64,000 nt of DNA from Nocardia sputorum. Lineage in GTDB: Bacteria > Actinomycetota > Actinomycetes > Mycobacteriales > Mycobacteriaceae. Position 1 is the first letter of the stretch, and every line of letters starts with the position of its first letter. Below the pieces are notes generated by a model, which was not told where the DNA came from, ran no database searches, and saw only the letters and a list, made by a program, of their open reading frames with translations. Shown here one piece after another: positions 52,558-61,917 of this stretch. The translations under genes and the position numbers were made by a program. The stretch spans positions 7,130,001 through 7,194,000 of the forward strand of contig NZ_AP026978.1 in assembly GCF_027924405.1 (NCBI RefSeq). Reading direction: 5' to 3'.

Positions 52558-54239
52558 TTCGCGAATCCGATCTTGGTGTAGTCGTAGGACGCCAGCCCGG
52601 GGGAACCGATATTGGCGAGGTCCGCGCGGGCGCCGAAACTGCCGTCGGACTGGGTCAGCGGCAGGGAATGCCCTTCCTCGAACACCTTGCGGTCGACCTC
52701 GTTGGCCAGTTCGATCGCCTTCTTCGGGTCGAGTTCGGTCAGCGTGCGCTCGATCAGGGCATTGAGCTCGGGCGAGCCGATACGACCGTAGTTGCCCTGC
52801 AGATCGTTCGGGTCGTAGTAGTAGATCTGCCGGATCGAACTCATCGCGAAGGCGTCCCCGGAGAAGATGAACTGTGCGGCGTCGAAATCACCGGGGATGA
52901 TGACGTCGGTGAAATAACCGGCCCCCGGCTTGGTGTCGATGGTGAGCCGCACGCCGATCCGGGCCAGATTCTGCTGGATGATCTGCGCGATTTGCACCCA
53001 CAGCGGGTCGTTGTACATCACGTCGCGGATTTCCAGCTTGCGTCCGTCCTTCTCGCGGACGTCGCCGTTGAGCTTCCAGCCGAGCGCGTCGAGTTCCCGT
53101 GCCGCCTGGTCGGGGTCGTAGGCCACCGGCGCCGAATTGTCCTGGTAACCGTCTTGCCCCTGCAGGAAGATGTGGTTGTTCAACGGCTTCGGATTCTCGA
53201 CCAGGCCGTTCTGGGTCGCGGTCGCGATACCCTGCCGGTCGATGGCCTTCGCGATCGCCACCCGCACGCGCGCATCCGCGAGAATGGAACCGGGCGCGCC
53301 GTTGAAGGTGATGTGCCGCCAGCGGTTACCCGGCGCACGGCGGATCACCAGCCCGTTGGTAGTGCGGACCGTCTTGACCTCGTCGATCGAGGCCAGCCGG
53401 GCCAGATCCAGTTCGTTGTTCTGCAGGGCGCCCACCCACGCCGCCTGATCCAGCACACTGTAGGTGATGGTGTCCAGTTTCGGCGTCTCGCCCCACCATC
53501 TCGGATTACGGCTGAGCACGATCCGGCCCTGGACACGGTCGGTGGACTGGACGACGAACGGGCCCGCGCTGGGGCCGAGCCGGTCCACGAGTCCCTTGTT
53601 GAACGATTCCGGGGTCGCTGTCACGGATTTCGGGAAAAGCGAGGAGTTTCCCGCGAACTGTCCGCGCCATTCGCCGTAGGGATGGTTGAAGGTGAGGACC
53701 GCCTGCCGGTCGTCCACACCGCGCTCGACCTTGTCGACGAACTCGAAGCCGTTGGTGATCGCGATCAAGAAGCGCTTGTCCCGCCCGTTGAGCGCGTGTG
53801 CTTGCGCGGCGATGTCCTCCCAGGTGATCGGCGTGCCGTCGGACCAGACCGCCGCGGGATTGATGGTGTAGGTGACCTGCTGCGGGTTGGTGCCGGTCAG
53901 CGCCACATCGGTGAAGAAGTCCCGGTTCACGGTCAGGTTGCCCGCCGCGTCGACGTCGAACGCGCGCGGCATGAGCGGACGCTCGATGTCGCCGATCTCG
54001 CCGTCGTTCCCGTCATTGGACAGGGTGTTCCAGTTCGCCGGGAAGCTGGTGACCGCCAAGCGCAGGTTGCCGCCGTCGCGCACCTCGTCGCGGTTCTTGG
54101 GATTGATGTCGCTGGTGGTGCCGAGCGCGTCGGACAGTCCCGCGGCCGACTCGTCGGGGCCGGTCGCGCAGCCCGCGGCGATCAGCGTGACCGCCGCCAA
54201 GCCCGCGGTCCACCGCCATCGGTCGAAACGGATCCGCAT
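52554..54239 (-). CDS. Family 5 peptide-type solute-binding lipoprotein (copy 3)
   Basis: Receptor of 561 aa, first of the three in transcription order. The lipobox IAAGC lies near residue 24, followed by a TTSDINPKNRDEVRDGGNLRLA variant of the shared block and VTYTINPAAVWSDGTPITWEDI. It is somewhat more divergent than the other two. It serves the same ABC transporter. The start ATG 54239 lies 13 bp after the ATPase gene. Confidence 0.88.
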   Translation of the reverse strand: MRIRFDRWRWTAGLAAVTLIAAGCATGPDESAAGLSDALGTTSDINPKNRDEVRDGGNLRLAVTSFPANWNTLSNDGNDGEIGDIERPLMPRAFDVDAAGNLTVNRDFFTDVALTGTNPQQVTYTINPAAVWSDGTPITWEDIAAQAHALNGRDKRFLIAITNGFEFVDKVERGVDDRQAVLTFNHPYGEWRGQFAGNSSLFPKSVTATPESFNKGLVDRLGPSAGPFVVQSTDRVQGRIVLSRNPRWWGETPKLDTITYSVLDQAAWVGALQNNELDLARLASIDEVKTVRTTNGLVIRRAPGNRWRHITFNGAPGSILADARVRVAIAKAIDRQGIATATQNGLVENPKPLNNHIFLQGQDGYQDNSAPVAYDPDQAARELDALGWKLNGDVREKDGRKLEIRDVMYNDPLWVQIAQIIQQNLARIGVRLTIDTKPGAGYFTDVIIPGDFDAAQFIFSGDAFAMSSIRQIYYYDPNDLQGNYGRIGSPELNALIERTLTELDPKKAIELANEVDRKVFEEGHSLPLTQSDGSFGARADLANIGSPGLASYDYTKIGFAK

Positions 54240-54252
54240 CGCGCTCTCCTGA

Positions 54253-56130
54253 CTATCGGCTGACTGCTGGAACCGGCACCGCGTCGATCAGCGCCCTGGT
54301 GTACTCGTGTCGCGGCTCGGCGAATATCTGCTCCGCCGAACCGTATTCCACGATCTTGCCGCGATACATGACGGCGATGTCGTGAGCCAGGTTCCGCACC
54401 ACGGACAGGTCGTGCGAGACGAACAGATACGAGAGTCCGCGCTCGGTCTGCAGGTCACGCAACAGATTCAGCACGCCTGCCTGGATCGAGACGTCCAGCG
54501 AGGAGACCGGCTCGTCGAGCACCAGCAGCTCCGGGTCCAGCGCGAGAGCGCGGGCGATGCTGATGCGCTGCTTCTGTCCGCCGGAGAAGTCGGCGGGGTA
54601 GCGGTCGGCGTGCTCGGGGCGCAGCCCGACCTGCTCGAGCAGCTCCGGTACGCGACGGGCGATCTCGGTCCGCGAACGCCCGTCGATGCGCAACGGCTCG
54701 GCGAGCGCGTCGAAGATCGGCAGGCGCGGATCCAGCGAGGCGGTGGGGTCCTGGAAGACGATCTGCATCTTCCGGCGGATCTCCCGCTTGCGCGCCTTGC
54801 TCAGCGACGCGACGTCGCTGCCCATGATCTCGATCGTGCCCTCCTGCGGAGAGACCAGATCGAGGATCTGGGTGAGCGTGGTGGACTTGCCGGAGCCGGA
54901 CTCGCCGACCAGTGCCAACGTGCGCCCGCGGCGCACCTCGAAACTGATGCCGTCGACCGCCCTGATCTCGCCCTTGCGACGGCGCAGCACCACGCCCGAC
55001 GTGAGGGGGAAGACCTTCACCAGATCCGAGACCCGCAAGACCACGTCCGAATCCGGCTCGGCCTCGGCGTCCGGCTCGGCGATCTCGCGGCGATAGGCCT
55101 CGAACAACTCGTCGGTGCCGACCTCGGCGGTGCGGATGCAGGCGGCCGTATGCCCGGGTTCCACGCCCTCCAGCGGCGGTTCCGCCGCCCGGCACTCGTC
55201 GATCGACACCGGGCAGCGCGGTGCGAACGAGCAGCCCGGCGGCAGCGCGTGCATGGCGGGCGGCGCGCCGACGATCGGGATCAGCGGCCGCCGCGGCGGA
55301 CCGTCCATCCGCGGAATCGAGCCGAGCAGACCGACGGTGTAGGGCATCCGCGGTGTGTTGAACAGCTCTGCCGCGGTGGCGGTTTCGACGATCCGGCCCG
55401 CGTACATGACGGCCACGCGATCGGCCAGCGTCGCGGCGATGCCCATGTCGTGGGTGATCATGATGACGCCCGCGCCGGTGATGTCGCGCGCCTTGCGCAG
55501 CAGGTTGAGGATCTGCTTCTGCACCGTCACGTCCAGCGCGGTGGTCGGCTCGTCGCAGATGATCAACGCCGGATCGTTCGCGATCGCCATCGCGATGACC
55601 ACGCGCTGGCGCTGGCCGCCGGAGAACTCGTGCGGAAACGCCTTGGCCCGCGTCTGCGGGTCCGGGATGCCGACCAGGTCGAGCAGCTCCACCGCGCGTT
55701 TCGCGGCTTCGCTGCGGCCCATCTTGCCGTGCGCCAGCAGGGCTTCGGCGATCTGATCGCCCACCCGGTACACCGGCGTGAGCGCCGAGAGCGGGTCCTG
55801 GAACACCATGCTGATGGAACTGCCGCGCAGCTTGGACAGGTCGCGATCGCCGAGGCCGAGCAGTTCACGGCCGCGGAACCGGATGGAGCCGGTGATCCGC
55901 GCCTGCTCCGGCAGCAGTCCCATCACCGCCAGCGAGGACACCGACTTGCCCGACCCGGACTCACCGACGATGGCGAGCACTTCGCCATCGGACACCGTGT
56001 AGGTGACGCCGCGCACCGCGTCGATCCGGCCCTCCTCGCTGGGGAAGGACACCCGCAGATCGGTGATCTCCAGCAGGGGCGCGGTCGAGGTCGTCTCGAC
56101 CGTCTGCTCGGTTGTTCCCGCGCTCGTCAT
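54253..56130 (-). CDS. Fused double ABC ATPase of a dipeptide/oligopeptide importer
   Basis: ATPase of 625 aa equal to DppD plus DppF in one chain. Each half has GESGSGKS, an FSGGQ signature ([18 protein letters not shown]) and a Walker B ([24 protein letters not shown]). Between them lies the oligopeptide-transporter C-terminal region with conserved cysteines (GCSFAPRCP and CRAAEPP). It powers import through the two permeases encoded upstream. ATG 56130 overlaps the permease gene by 4 nt. Confidence 0.92.
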   Translation of the reverse strand: MTSAGTTEQTVETTSTAPLLEITDLRVSFPSEEGRIDAVRGVTYTVSDGEVLAIVGESGSGKSVSSLAVMGLLPEQARITGSIRFRGRELLGLGDRDLSKLRGSSISMVFQDPLSALTPVYRVGDQIAEALLAHGKMGRSEAAKRAVELLDLVGIPDPQTRAKAFPHEFSGGQRQRVVIAMAIANDPALIICDEPTTALDVTVQKQILNLLRKARDITGAGVIMITHDMGIAATLADRVAVMYAGRIVETATAAELFNTPRMPYTVGLLGSIPRMDGPPRRPLIPIVGAPPAMHALPPGCSFAPRCPVSIDECRAAEPPLEGVEPGHTAACIRTAEVGTDELFEAYRREIAEPDAEAEPDSDVVLRVSDLVKVFPLTSGVVLRRRKGEIRAVDGISFEVRRGRTLALVGESGSGKSTTLTQILDLVSPQEGTIEIMGSDVASLSKARKREIRRKMQIVFQDPTASLDPRLPIFDALAEPLRIDGRSRTEIARRVPELLEQVGLRPEHADRYPADFSGGQKQRISIARALALDPELLVLDEPVSSLDVSIQAGVLNLLRDLQTERGLSYLFVSHDLSVVRNLAHDIAVMYRGKIVEYGSAEQIFAEPRHEYTRALIDAVPVPAVSR

Positions 56131-57047
56131 GCTTTCGCCTTCTTCTTCGACCGTGCCCGCTTGGCGCCGGGGTCGAACGCGTCGCGCAGCCCGTCACCGA
56201 CGAGGTTGGCGCACAGCACGGTGATGATCAGCAGACCACCCGCGAACAGGAACAGCCAGGGATAAGTCAACGCTGATTTCGTCCCCGCGGCGATCAGCGA
56301 TCCGAGCGACACATCCGGCGGCTGCACGCCGAAACCGAGGAAGCTCAGGCCCGTCTCGGCCATGATCGCCGAGCCGACGGTGAGGGTGGTGTCGATGATC
56401 AGGATCGAGGCGATGTTCGGGATGACATGGCTGAGGATCACCGTGCGGGTGGGCGCTCCCATGTACCGCGCGGCGCGGACGAATTCGCGATCACGCAGGC
56501 TCAGGGTCAGGCCGCGCACGATCCGCGCGGAGATCATCCAGCCGAAGCAGGACAACAGGATGATCAGCAGCAGGATGGAACCGCTGCCCTTGGTGCGCGG
56601 CGCGAACAGCGCGATGACGATGAAACTCGGGACCACCAGCAGCAGGTCCACCAGCCACATGATTGCGCGGTCGGTCCAGCCGCCGAGCAGGCCGGCCAGT
56701 GAACCGGCGGTGGCCGCGATCGTGGTCGACAACAACGCGACACACAGGCCGATGACCAGCGATTTCTGCAGTCCGCGCAGGGTCTGCGCGAGCACGTCCT
56801 GGCCGATCTGCGTGGTGCCGAACGGATGTTCCGGGCTCGGCGGTTTCAGCAGGGCGGTGTAGTCCAGCTGCTGGTAGTCGTAGGGCAGCAAGGGCGGCAG
56901 CGCGAAGCTCGCGACGAACAGCGCGATCAGGATCAGGCCGCCCGCGACAGCGGGCTTGTTGCGCAGGAAACGCCGCAGCACCAGCCTGCGCCGCCCCGTC
57001 GCGGTGACCTCCGGCGCACCTTGGACGATGATCTCGGCTTCCGTCAT
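56127..57047 (-). CDS. Peptide ABC transporter permease, DppC type
   Basis: Permease of 306 aa. A cytoplasmic N-terminus, one early helix ([17 protein letters not shown]), a periplasmic loop with [15 protein letters not shown], and a core of about five helices with the EAA-type loop [13 protein letters not shown] fit DppC/OppC. It pairs with the DppB-type protein encoded just upstream. ATG 57047 overlaps that gene's stop as ATGA. Confidence 0.88.
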   Translation of the reverse strand: MTEAEIIVQGAPEVTATGRRRLVLRRFLRNKPAVAGGLILIALFVASFALPPLLPYDYQQLDYTALLKPPSPEHPFGTTQIGQDVLAQTLRGLQKSLVIGLCVALLSTTIAATAGSLAGLLGGWTDRAIMWLVDLLLVVPSFIVIALFAPRTKGSGSILLLIILLSCFGWMISARIVRGLTLSLRDREFVRAARYMGAPTRTVILSHVIPNIASILIIDTTLTVGSAIMAETGLSFLGFGVQPPDVSLGSLIAAGTKSALTYPWLFLFAGGLLIITVLCANLVGDGLRDAFDPGAKRARSKKKAKA

Positions 57048-58021
57048 CCCACACGCACCCTTGGGTCGAGAATCGCGTACACGATGTCGGACAGCAGACC
57101 CGACACCAGCACCACCAGGCCGGCGAACGCGGTCACCGTCACCACGACGTACAGGTCCTGGGCGTTGATCGAGTCGACCAGCCACTCACCGACACCGTGC
57201 CAGCCGAAGATCTTCTCGGTGAACGTCGCGCCGGTGATCAGAGCGCCGAGGCTGTAGGCGAACAGCGTGGCCATCGGGATCAGCGCCGTGCGCAGGCCGT
57301 GCTTGTACAGCGCCTTGCTGCGCGTGAGTCCCTTGGCGCGGGCGGTGCGGATGAAATCGCTCTGCAGCACGTCGAGCATGGCGTTGCGCTGGTAGCGGCT
57401 GTAGCCGGCCATGGCGCCGAGGGCCAGTGCGGTGGTGGGCAGGATCAGGTGCTGGATGCGGTCGAGCAGCTGCGGCCCGAACCCTTCGATCTTGTTCGCC
57501 GACGTCTCGCCGGTATAGAGGAAGATCTGCGATCCGGCGAGCGAATTGATCTCCAGCGCACCGTATTTGAGCAGCGTCGCGAGCAGGAACACCGGCGTGC
57601 TCAAGATCAGCAACGACACCACCGTGGTGAAATAGTCGCTGAACTTGTACTGCCGGATCGCGCCCGCCGCGCCGATCAGCACGCCGAGCACCGTGCCGAC
57701 CAGCGAACCGACGACCAGCAACCGCAGGCTCACCGCGACCCGCCGCGGCAGCTCCTCGCTCACCGGCTGCCCGGCCAGCGTGGTGCCGAAGTCGCCGTGC
57801 GGGATGCCGGCGAGCCAGGTGAGATAGCGCTCCGGGATCGGGTCGTTGAGGTGCAGCTCCTCGGCCTTGGCGTCGATCACTGCCTGTGGCGGGCGCGGAT
57901 TGCGTTGTTCGAGACTGTCCAGCGGACGGAACGTCAGGGACGCCAAACTGAACGTCAGGAACGAAGCCAGCAGCAACAGCACGACATAGTTGAGCGCGCG
58001 TCGTAGCAGGAAGCCGGTCAT
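57044..58021 (-). CDS. Peptide ABC transporter permease, DppB type
   Basis: Permease of 325 aa with an N-terminal helix (ALNYVVLLLLASFLTFSL), the DppB-type periplasmic region and about five further helices. The EAA-like coupling loop is SDFIRTARAKGLTRSKALYKH. It forms the channel with the DppC-type subunit. It is the first gene of a seven-gene minus-strand operon (permeases, fused ATPase, three receptors, membrane protein). ATG 58021 faces the HAD gene across about 150 bp that should hold the operon promoter. Confidence 0.88.
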   Translation of the reverse strand: MTGFLLRRALNYVVLLLLASFLTFSLASLTFRPLDSLEQRNPRPPQAVIDAKAEELHLNDPIPERYLTWLAGIPHGDFGTTLAGQPVSEELPRRVAVSLRLLVVGSLVGTVLGVLIGAAGAIRQYKFSDYFTTVVSLLILSTPVFLLATLLKYGALEINSLAGSQIFLYTGETSANKIEGFGPQLLDRIQHLILPTTALALGAMAGYSRYQRNAMLDVLQSDFIRTARAKGLTRSKALYKHGLRTALIPMATLFAYSLGALITGATFTEKIFGWHGVGEWLVDSINAQDLYVVVTVTAFAGLVVLVSGLLSDIVYAILDPRVRVG

Positions 58022-58175
58022 CAGTCCTCTGGTCTTTCGGCTGGACGAGCCAGCGTCGGTATTAGCCCCCGATCATAAGGACGTGGTCGGCGGCGCGCGT
58101 GCCACCCGACATCCGGGCATGTCCGGGGCTCGAGCGGGCACCGGTCCGGGCGCGAGACCGGCGTTGTCCGGCAGG

Positions 58176-59015
58176 ATGGAATGGGTGACGCCCCTGCACC
58201 TGCCCAAGCCGAAGATGGTCGCCACCGATGTGGACGGCACGCTCATCGATCACGACGAGCGGGTCACCGCGCGGACCAAGGCGGCGGTCGGCGCCCTGAT
58301 CGCCGACGGCGTGCCGTTCGTGCTGGCCACGGGGCGTCCGCCGCGCTGGATCGATCCGGTGGTGCAAGGTCTGGGGTACGCGCCGCTGTGTGTGTGCGGC
58401 AACGGCGCGGTGATCTACGACAGCGCCGCCGACCGGGTGCTGGTGAGTATGACGTTGGACGTGCCGACGCTCGCCTGGCTCGCCGACGTCGCCGAGCGGG
58501 CGTTGCCCGGCTGCGGTCTCGCGGCCGAACGCGTCGGGGAGAGCGCGCACGACGCGGTGACGCCGCAATTCGTCAGCTCGCCACAGTACGAGCACGCCTG
58601 GCTCAACCCGGACGACACCTCGGTCGCCCGCGAGGAGGTCATCGACGCGCCCGCCATCAAGATGCTGATCCGGTTGCCCGGCGCGCGCAGCTCGGACATG
58701 CGCGCGGTGCTCGCTCCGCTGATCGGCGAGCGTGCCGACATCACCTATTCGACCGAGCACGGGCTCATCGAACTGTCCGCGCCCGGCATCACCAAGGCCG
58801 CCGGGCTGGCGGTGGTCGCCCAGCGGCTCGGCGTGGACGAGTCCACCATCGTCGCGTTCGGCGACATGCCCAACGACGTCCCCATGCTCACCATGGCCGG
58901 TCACGGCGTCGCGATGCGCAACGCCCATCCCGAGGCGCTGGCCGCCGCCGACGAGATCGCCGAGGCCAACACCGACGACGGAGTCGCGCGCGTCCTCGAG
59001 CGCTGGTGGGTGTGA
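58176..59015 (+). CDS. HAD-superfamily phosphatase, Cof type
   Basis: Hydrolase of 279 aa. The catalytic loop ATDVDGTL holds nucleophile Asp18 and Asp20. LATGRPP is motif II, and GDMPNDVPML is motif IV. The cap is the Cof/type IIB kind. It hydrolyses a phosphorylated sugar or cofactor; the substrate is unknown. ATG 58176 and GTG 58185 are both possible starts. The gene resembles Rv3813c in position, lying between the amidase and (in mycobacteria) the acyltransferases. Confidence 0.85.
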   Translation: MEWVTPLHLPKPKMVATDVDGTLIDHDERVTARTKAAVGALIADGVPFVLATGRPPRWIDPVVQGLGYAPLCVCGNGAVIYDSAADRVLVSMTLDVPTLAWLADVAERALPGCGLAAERVGESAHDAVTPQFVSSPQYEHAWLNPDDTSVAREEVIDAPAIKMLIRLPGARSSDMRAVLAPLIGERADITYSTEHGLIELSAPGITKAAGLAVVAQRLGVDESTIVAFGDMPNDVPMLTMAGHGVAMRNAHPEALAAADEIAEANTDDGVARVLERWWV

Positions 59016-59030
59016 GCTGTATCGAACCGC

Positions 59031-59073
59031 TTCCGGCCCGGGAGGGCTCCACGAGCGCGTGGAGGTGCCGGAA
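59031..59073 (+). terminator. Long stem-loop after the HAD gene
   Basis: TTCCGGC (59031-59037) pairs with GCCGGAA (59067-59073). An inner stem CTCCACG/CGTGGAG (59047-59053 with 59058-59064) adds stability. It lies 15 nt after the HAD stop codon. Confidence 0.6.
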
Positions 59074-59079
59074 CGACTC

Positions 59080-59106
59080 GGAGCCCGCGCATGGGGCGCG
59101 GGCTCC
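59080..59106 (-). terminator. Hairpin terminator after the amidase gene
   Basis: Perfect 11-bp stem GGAGCCCGCGC/GCGCGGGCTCC with an ATGGG loop, 22 nt beyond the amidase stop (59129, minus strand), back to back with the HAD terminator. Confidence 0.7.
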
Positions 59107-59128
59107 GGGCGACAGTCACTTTCCTGGA

Positions 59129-61702
59129 TCAGCCTTCAGGTGATGGCGATGGAGCGGCGAACGCGGCTTGGGCCGGGGCCGGATCGTGTGGTGAGTGCAC
59201 GGCGGCCGGGTGCTGCGGGTCCGGTTGCGACGGTCCGGTGAAGGCCGGTGCGCCTGGCCGTGCCGGTGTCTGGGCGAGTGGGGTTCTCGGCTCAGGTGTC
59301 GTGCCGACGGACGGTGCGGGGGTGGCTGAGGCCGGTGCGCCGTTCGCGTTCTGCGCGTCAGCCGGAGCCGGGGCGGCCGGAGCGCCGTTGGCCGGGGCGT
59401 TTGGAGCTGTGGCGGCCGGAGCGCGGTTGGCCGGGAGAGCCGGAGCCGTTGCGGCCGGAGCGGGGGCATCAGCCGGGGCGCCGTTGGCCGGGGCGCCGTT
59501 GGTCGGGAGGCCCGGAGCGGTGGCGGCCGGGGCGCCGTCGGTCGGGAGGCCGGGAGCCGCTGCGGCCGGAGCCCCGTTCGCCGGGGCGGCCGGAGCCGGA
59601 GCATCGGCCGGAATCGGGGCGCTTACCTGCGCCGCGACCGGGTTCCGGCCAATCTCCTCTCGGTAAGTGTCGTTGTAGGTCTTCCACACCGTCGTGACGA
59701 GGCCCGTCAGCTGGTTGAGTATCAGTGAGCCGTGCTCGAAGTCGGCGCGCAGGCCGTCCGGGACCGGGTAGGCGTTGTGCAGGGGGAGGCCGAGCACACC
59801 CGTGTCGGCGCCGAGCTGCAGGAAGCGGTCCAGGATCGTGCCGAGCACCTCGACGACCTGTCCGTCCGGCGCGGTGTAGACGTAGCCGTTGGAGAACTTG
59901 GCGAACTGTTGGCCCTGCGCGGCGGGCAGCACGTCCGACCGGACGGCGCCGAGCGGGCCATTCGGTCCGCCGGACTGCGACCAGTGCTTGGCGATGATGT
60001 TGTCCTGCACCATGTTCAGCAGCTTGGTGGTCAATGCCGCGAGGGCTGACACGTCGACCTCGCCGGTTGCCGGGGGCGGGCTGTCGGCGCCGCTGGGCGC
60101 GCCGGGCGCGCCAGGAGCGCCCGCGGCGATATCGCGGATTCGATCCATCAGCGCGTACGCGGCGTCGCCGGGACACGTGGTGTTGCCGACGTCGCGGTGC
60201 GCGAAGACGACCGGCAACCGCACCGACTCGCCTTGGGCGTAGGGGGTGTAGGAAGTCCCCTCGGAGACCATCGTGGTGGAGCCCTTGGGGTCGAGTCCGG
60301 CCACCTTGGTGCGCCAGCCCACGAACGCGCCGATGGCCTCGATCGCCGCTTCCGTCGGTTGCTCGGACTCGTAGTTGCCCATCAGGGCGACGCCGGAGGT
60401 GTTCTCGTTGAACCCGCCCGCGTGCGCGCCCTGCACCGGGCGGTCGAGGCCGCCGAAACGTCCCTCGAAGATCTGGCCGTACTTGTCGACCAGCGCGTTG
60501 TAGCCGATGTCGCACCAGCCCAACGTCTTCGCGTGATAGGTGTAGATCGCGCGGACGATGCCCGCCGACTCGGACTTGCTGTAATCGTTGCGGCCCGCGG
60601 TGTGGTGCACCGTGACGCCGCCGAGACCGTCGTCGTAGGTCGGCTCGTCGCAGCGGATGGATTCGTCTGCGCCCCACTGGGCGCGCGTGATCACGGTGGG
60701 CCCGCCGCCGGGCAGCGCCGCGGCGACGTTGCGCAGTTCGCCGTCGGTGGCGCCGCGGCCGGGATCGATGAGGACGGCGGTCAGGTCCGCGACTTGCTGG
60801 GCCGAGTCGTCGGAGCGCGCGGCCGGTTGCCGAGCCGGGTCATCCGGGGCCGGTTGCGCCGGGTCGGCCGCGACGGGTGCCGGCTGCGCCACCGGCTGGA
60901 TCGCGCCCGCTGCCGTCTGCTTGCGGGTGACCAGGACTTGGACGGCCGTCGTGTCGCCGACGTAGATCGGCTCGGTGCCGTCGGTCGCGCCGGGGCCGGA
61001 TCGGTCGGTGCGGTGGGTGTCGACCGGCTCGGTGTCGTACCACGGCCCCCAGGTGCCGTCGGGCTGCCGTGCCCGGATCGTGGCCTTGGTGTCCGTCAGC
61101 TCGCGGGCGGTGAGGGCGACCATGCTGAACGGGGTGTCGCTGGAGAGTTCCTTCACCTGGGCCCCCACTCGACTCAGCAGGTCGGGGCTCACGGCGCCGG
61201 GAGACAGCGCGGGAGTGTCGGGCGTGGTGCCGGGCTGCAGCCGAGTGGGATCCGCGATGAAGCGCACACTGCCGGTGGCGTGTCCGGAAATCGGCTGAGC
61301 AGCGGAATTCGGGTGCTCAGGTCGTCGATTCGGATCGAATTCCGGTTCGGAGGTTTGGCCGGAATTCGAGCTGGGTAGTCGTATTCCTTCCGGTGGCCGC
61401 GCGTCCGGTGGCAGAGGTGCGTCGGGAATCGGAATGGACGCGGCGCCCTGCAGCATGCGCAGATCGGAAAGATGCAGATCAGGCAGGGTCAGTCCGGCGA
61501 GTTCGCGCAGCGGCAACACGATATCGGGAGCGTGCGTGAGCGCGACCTCGGCCAGTTCGGCCGGAACGGCGGCCGGTTCGCTGTTGGTGGCGGTGCGGTA
61601 GTCGGACGAATCGCCGAGGGTGAGAGTGCCGAGCGGGGCGGCTACCGCGAGGGTGGTGACCACCGGGAGGACGTAGGAACGTTTCGGTTTGCGGTACCGC
61701 AC
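59129..61702 (-). CDS. PGRP/N-acetylmuramoyl-L-alanine amidase with LGFP repeats
   Basis: Exported cell-wall protein of 857 aa. A signal segment (RYRKPKRSYVLPVVTTLAVA) is followed by a Pro-rich region and an amidase_2/PGRP domain at about 335-530. The domain has ITRAQWGADES, VTVHHTAGRN (zinc ligand His) and VFAHRDVGNTTCPGD (second His and Cys). LGFP-type repeats follow at about 570-655, and then a 160-residue Ala/Pro/Asn tail. It cleaves peptidoglycan or binds the cell wall. GTG 61702 has GGAG 6 nt upstream; TTG 61714 is the longer option. Rv3811 is the likely mycobacterial counterpart. Confidence 0.87.
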   Translation of the reverse strand: MRYRKPKRSYVLPVVTTLAVAAPLGTLTLGDSSDYRTATNSEPAAVPAELAEVALTHAPDIVLPLRELAGLTLPDLHLSDLRMLQGAASIPIPDAPLPPDARPPEGIRLPSSNSGQTSEPEFDPNRRPEHPNSAAQPISGHATGSVRFIADPTRLQPGTTPDTPALSPGAVSPDLLSRVGAQVKELSSDTPFSMVALTARELTDTKATIRARQPDGTWGPWYDTEPVDTHRTDRSGPGATDGTEPIYVGDTTAVQVLVTRKQTAAGAIQPVAQPAPVAADPAQPAPDDPARQPAARSDDSAQQVADLTAVLIDPGRGATDGELRNVAAALPGGGPTVITRAQWGADESIRCDEPTYDDGLGGVTVHHTAGRNDYSKSESAGIVRAIYTYHAKTLGWCDIGYNALVDKYGQIFEGRFGGLDRPVQGAHAGGFNENTSGVALMGNYESEQPTEAAIEAIGAFVGWRTKVAGLDPKGSTTMVSEGTSYTPYAQGESVRLPVVFAHRDVGNTTCPGDAAYALMDRIRDIAAGAPGAPGAPSGADSPPPATGEVDVSALAALTTKLLNMVQDNIIAKHWSQSGGPNGPLGAVRSDVLPAAQGQQFAKFSNGYVYTAPDGQVVEVLGTILDRFLQLGADTGVLGLPLHNAYPVPDGLRADFEHGSLILNQLTGLVTTVWKTYNDTYREEIGRNPVAAQVSAPIPADAPAPAAPANGAPAAAAPGLPTDGAPAATAPGLPTNGAPANGAPADAPAPAATAPALPANRAPAATAPNAPANGAPAAPAPADAQNANGAPASATPAPSVGTTPEPRTPLAQTPARPGAPAFTGPSQPDPQHPAAVHSPHDPAPAQAAFAAPSPSPEG
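59270..59620 (-). repeat. Ala/Pro-rich repetitive coding region of the amidase tail
   Basis: The C-terminal tail repeats units such as NGAPA, ATAPGLPT and ANGAPADAPAPA. The DNA (GCCGGGGCG/GGCCGGAGC-like words) is repetitive on the plus strand. The sequence suggests a disordered wall-spanning linker that could vary in length between strains. Confidence 0.7.
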
Positions 61703-61917
61703 GAGCGTCTCCAATCAGGTCGAACCAGTGATCACGGGTGATTCCGAGTTACTTCCTGATGTATCAATGGTCACAATAGCCACATTTGTCACAGGGCTAA
61801 ACCTCTGGTTGAGGATTATGTGATTGCCTGAATGTAGCTGGTTGATTGCTGGCGCGTCTCGGAAACCAATGTAAAAGGTGGATAACTACCGGCCCTGGAA
61901 ACCGTGGGAGTGAACGG
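61703..61917. promoter_or_regulatory. Divergent promoter region of amidase and SpoIID genes
   Basis: 215 bp between divergent genes, distinctly AT-rich at 61730-61830 (for example TGTATCAATGGTCACAATAGCC and TTGAGGATTATGTGATT). It probably contains both promoters. No clear operator symmetry was found. Confidence 0.45.

Noticed and set aside
7679..58175. Classical integrative element or prophage
   Set aside because: No integrase, transposase, phage gene, tRNA edge or direct-repeat ends were found; a variable chromosomal region is the safer description.
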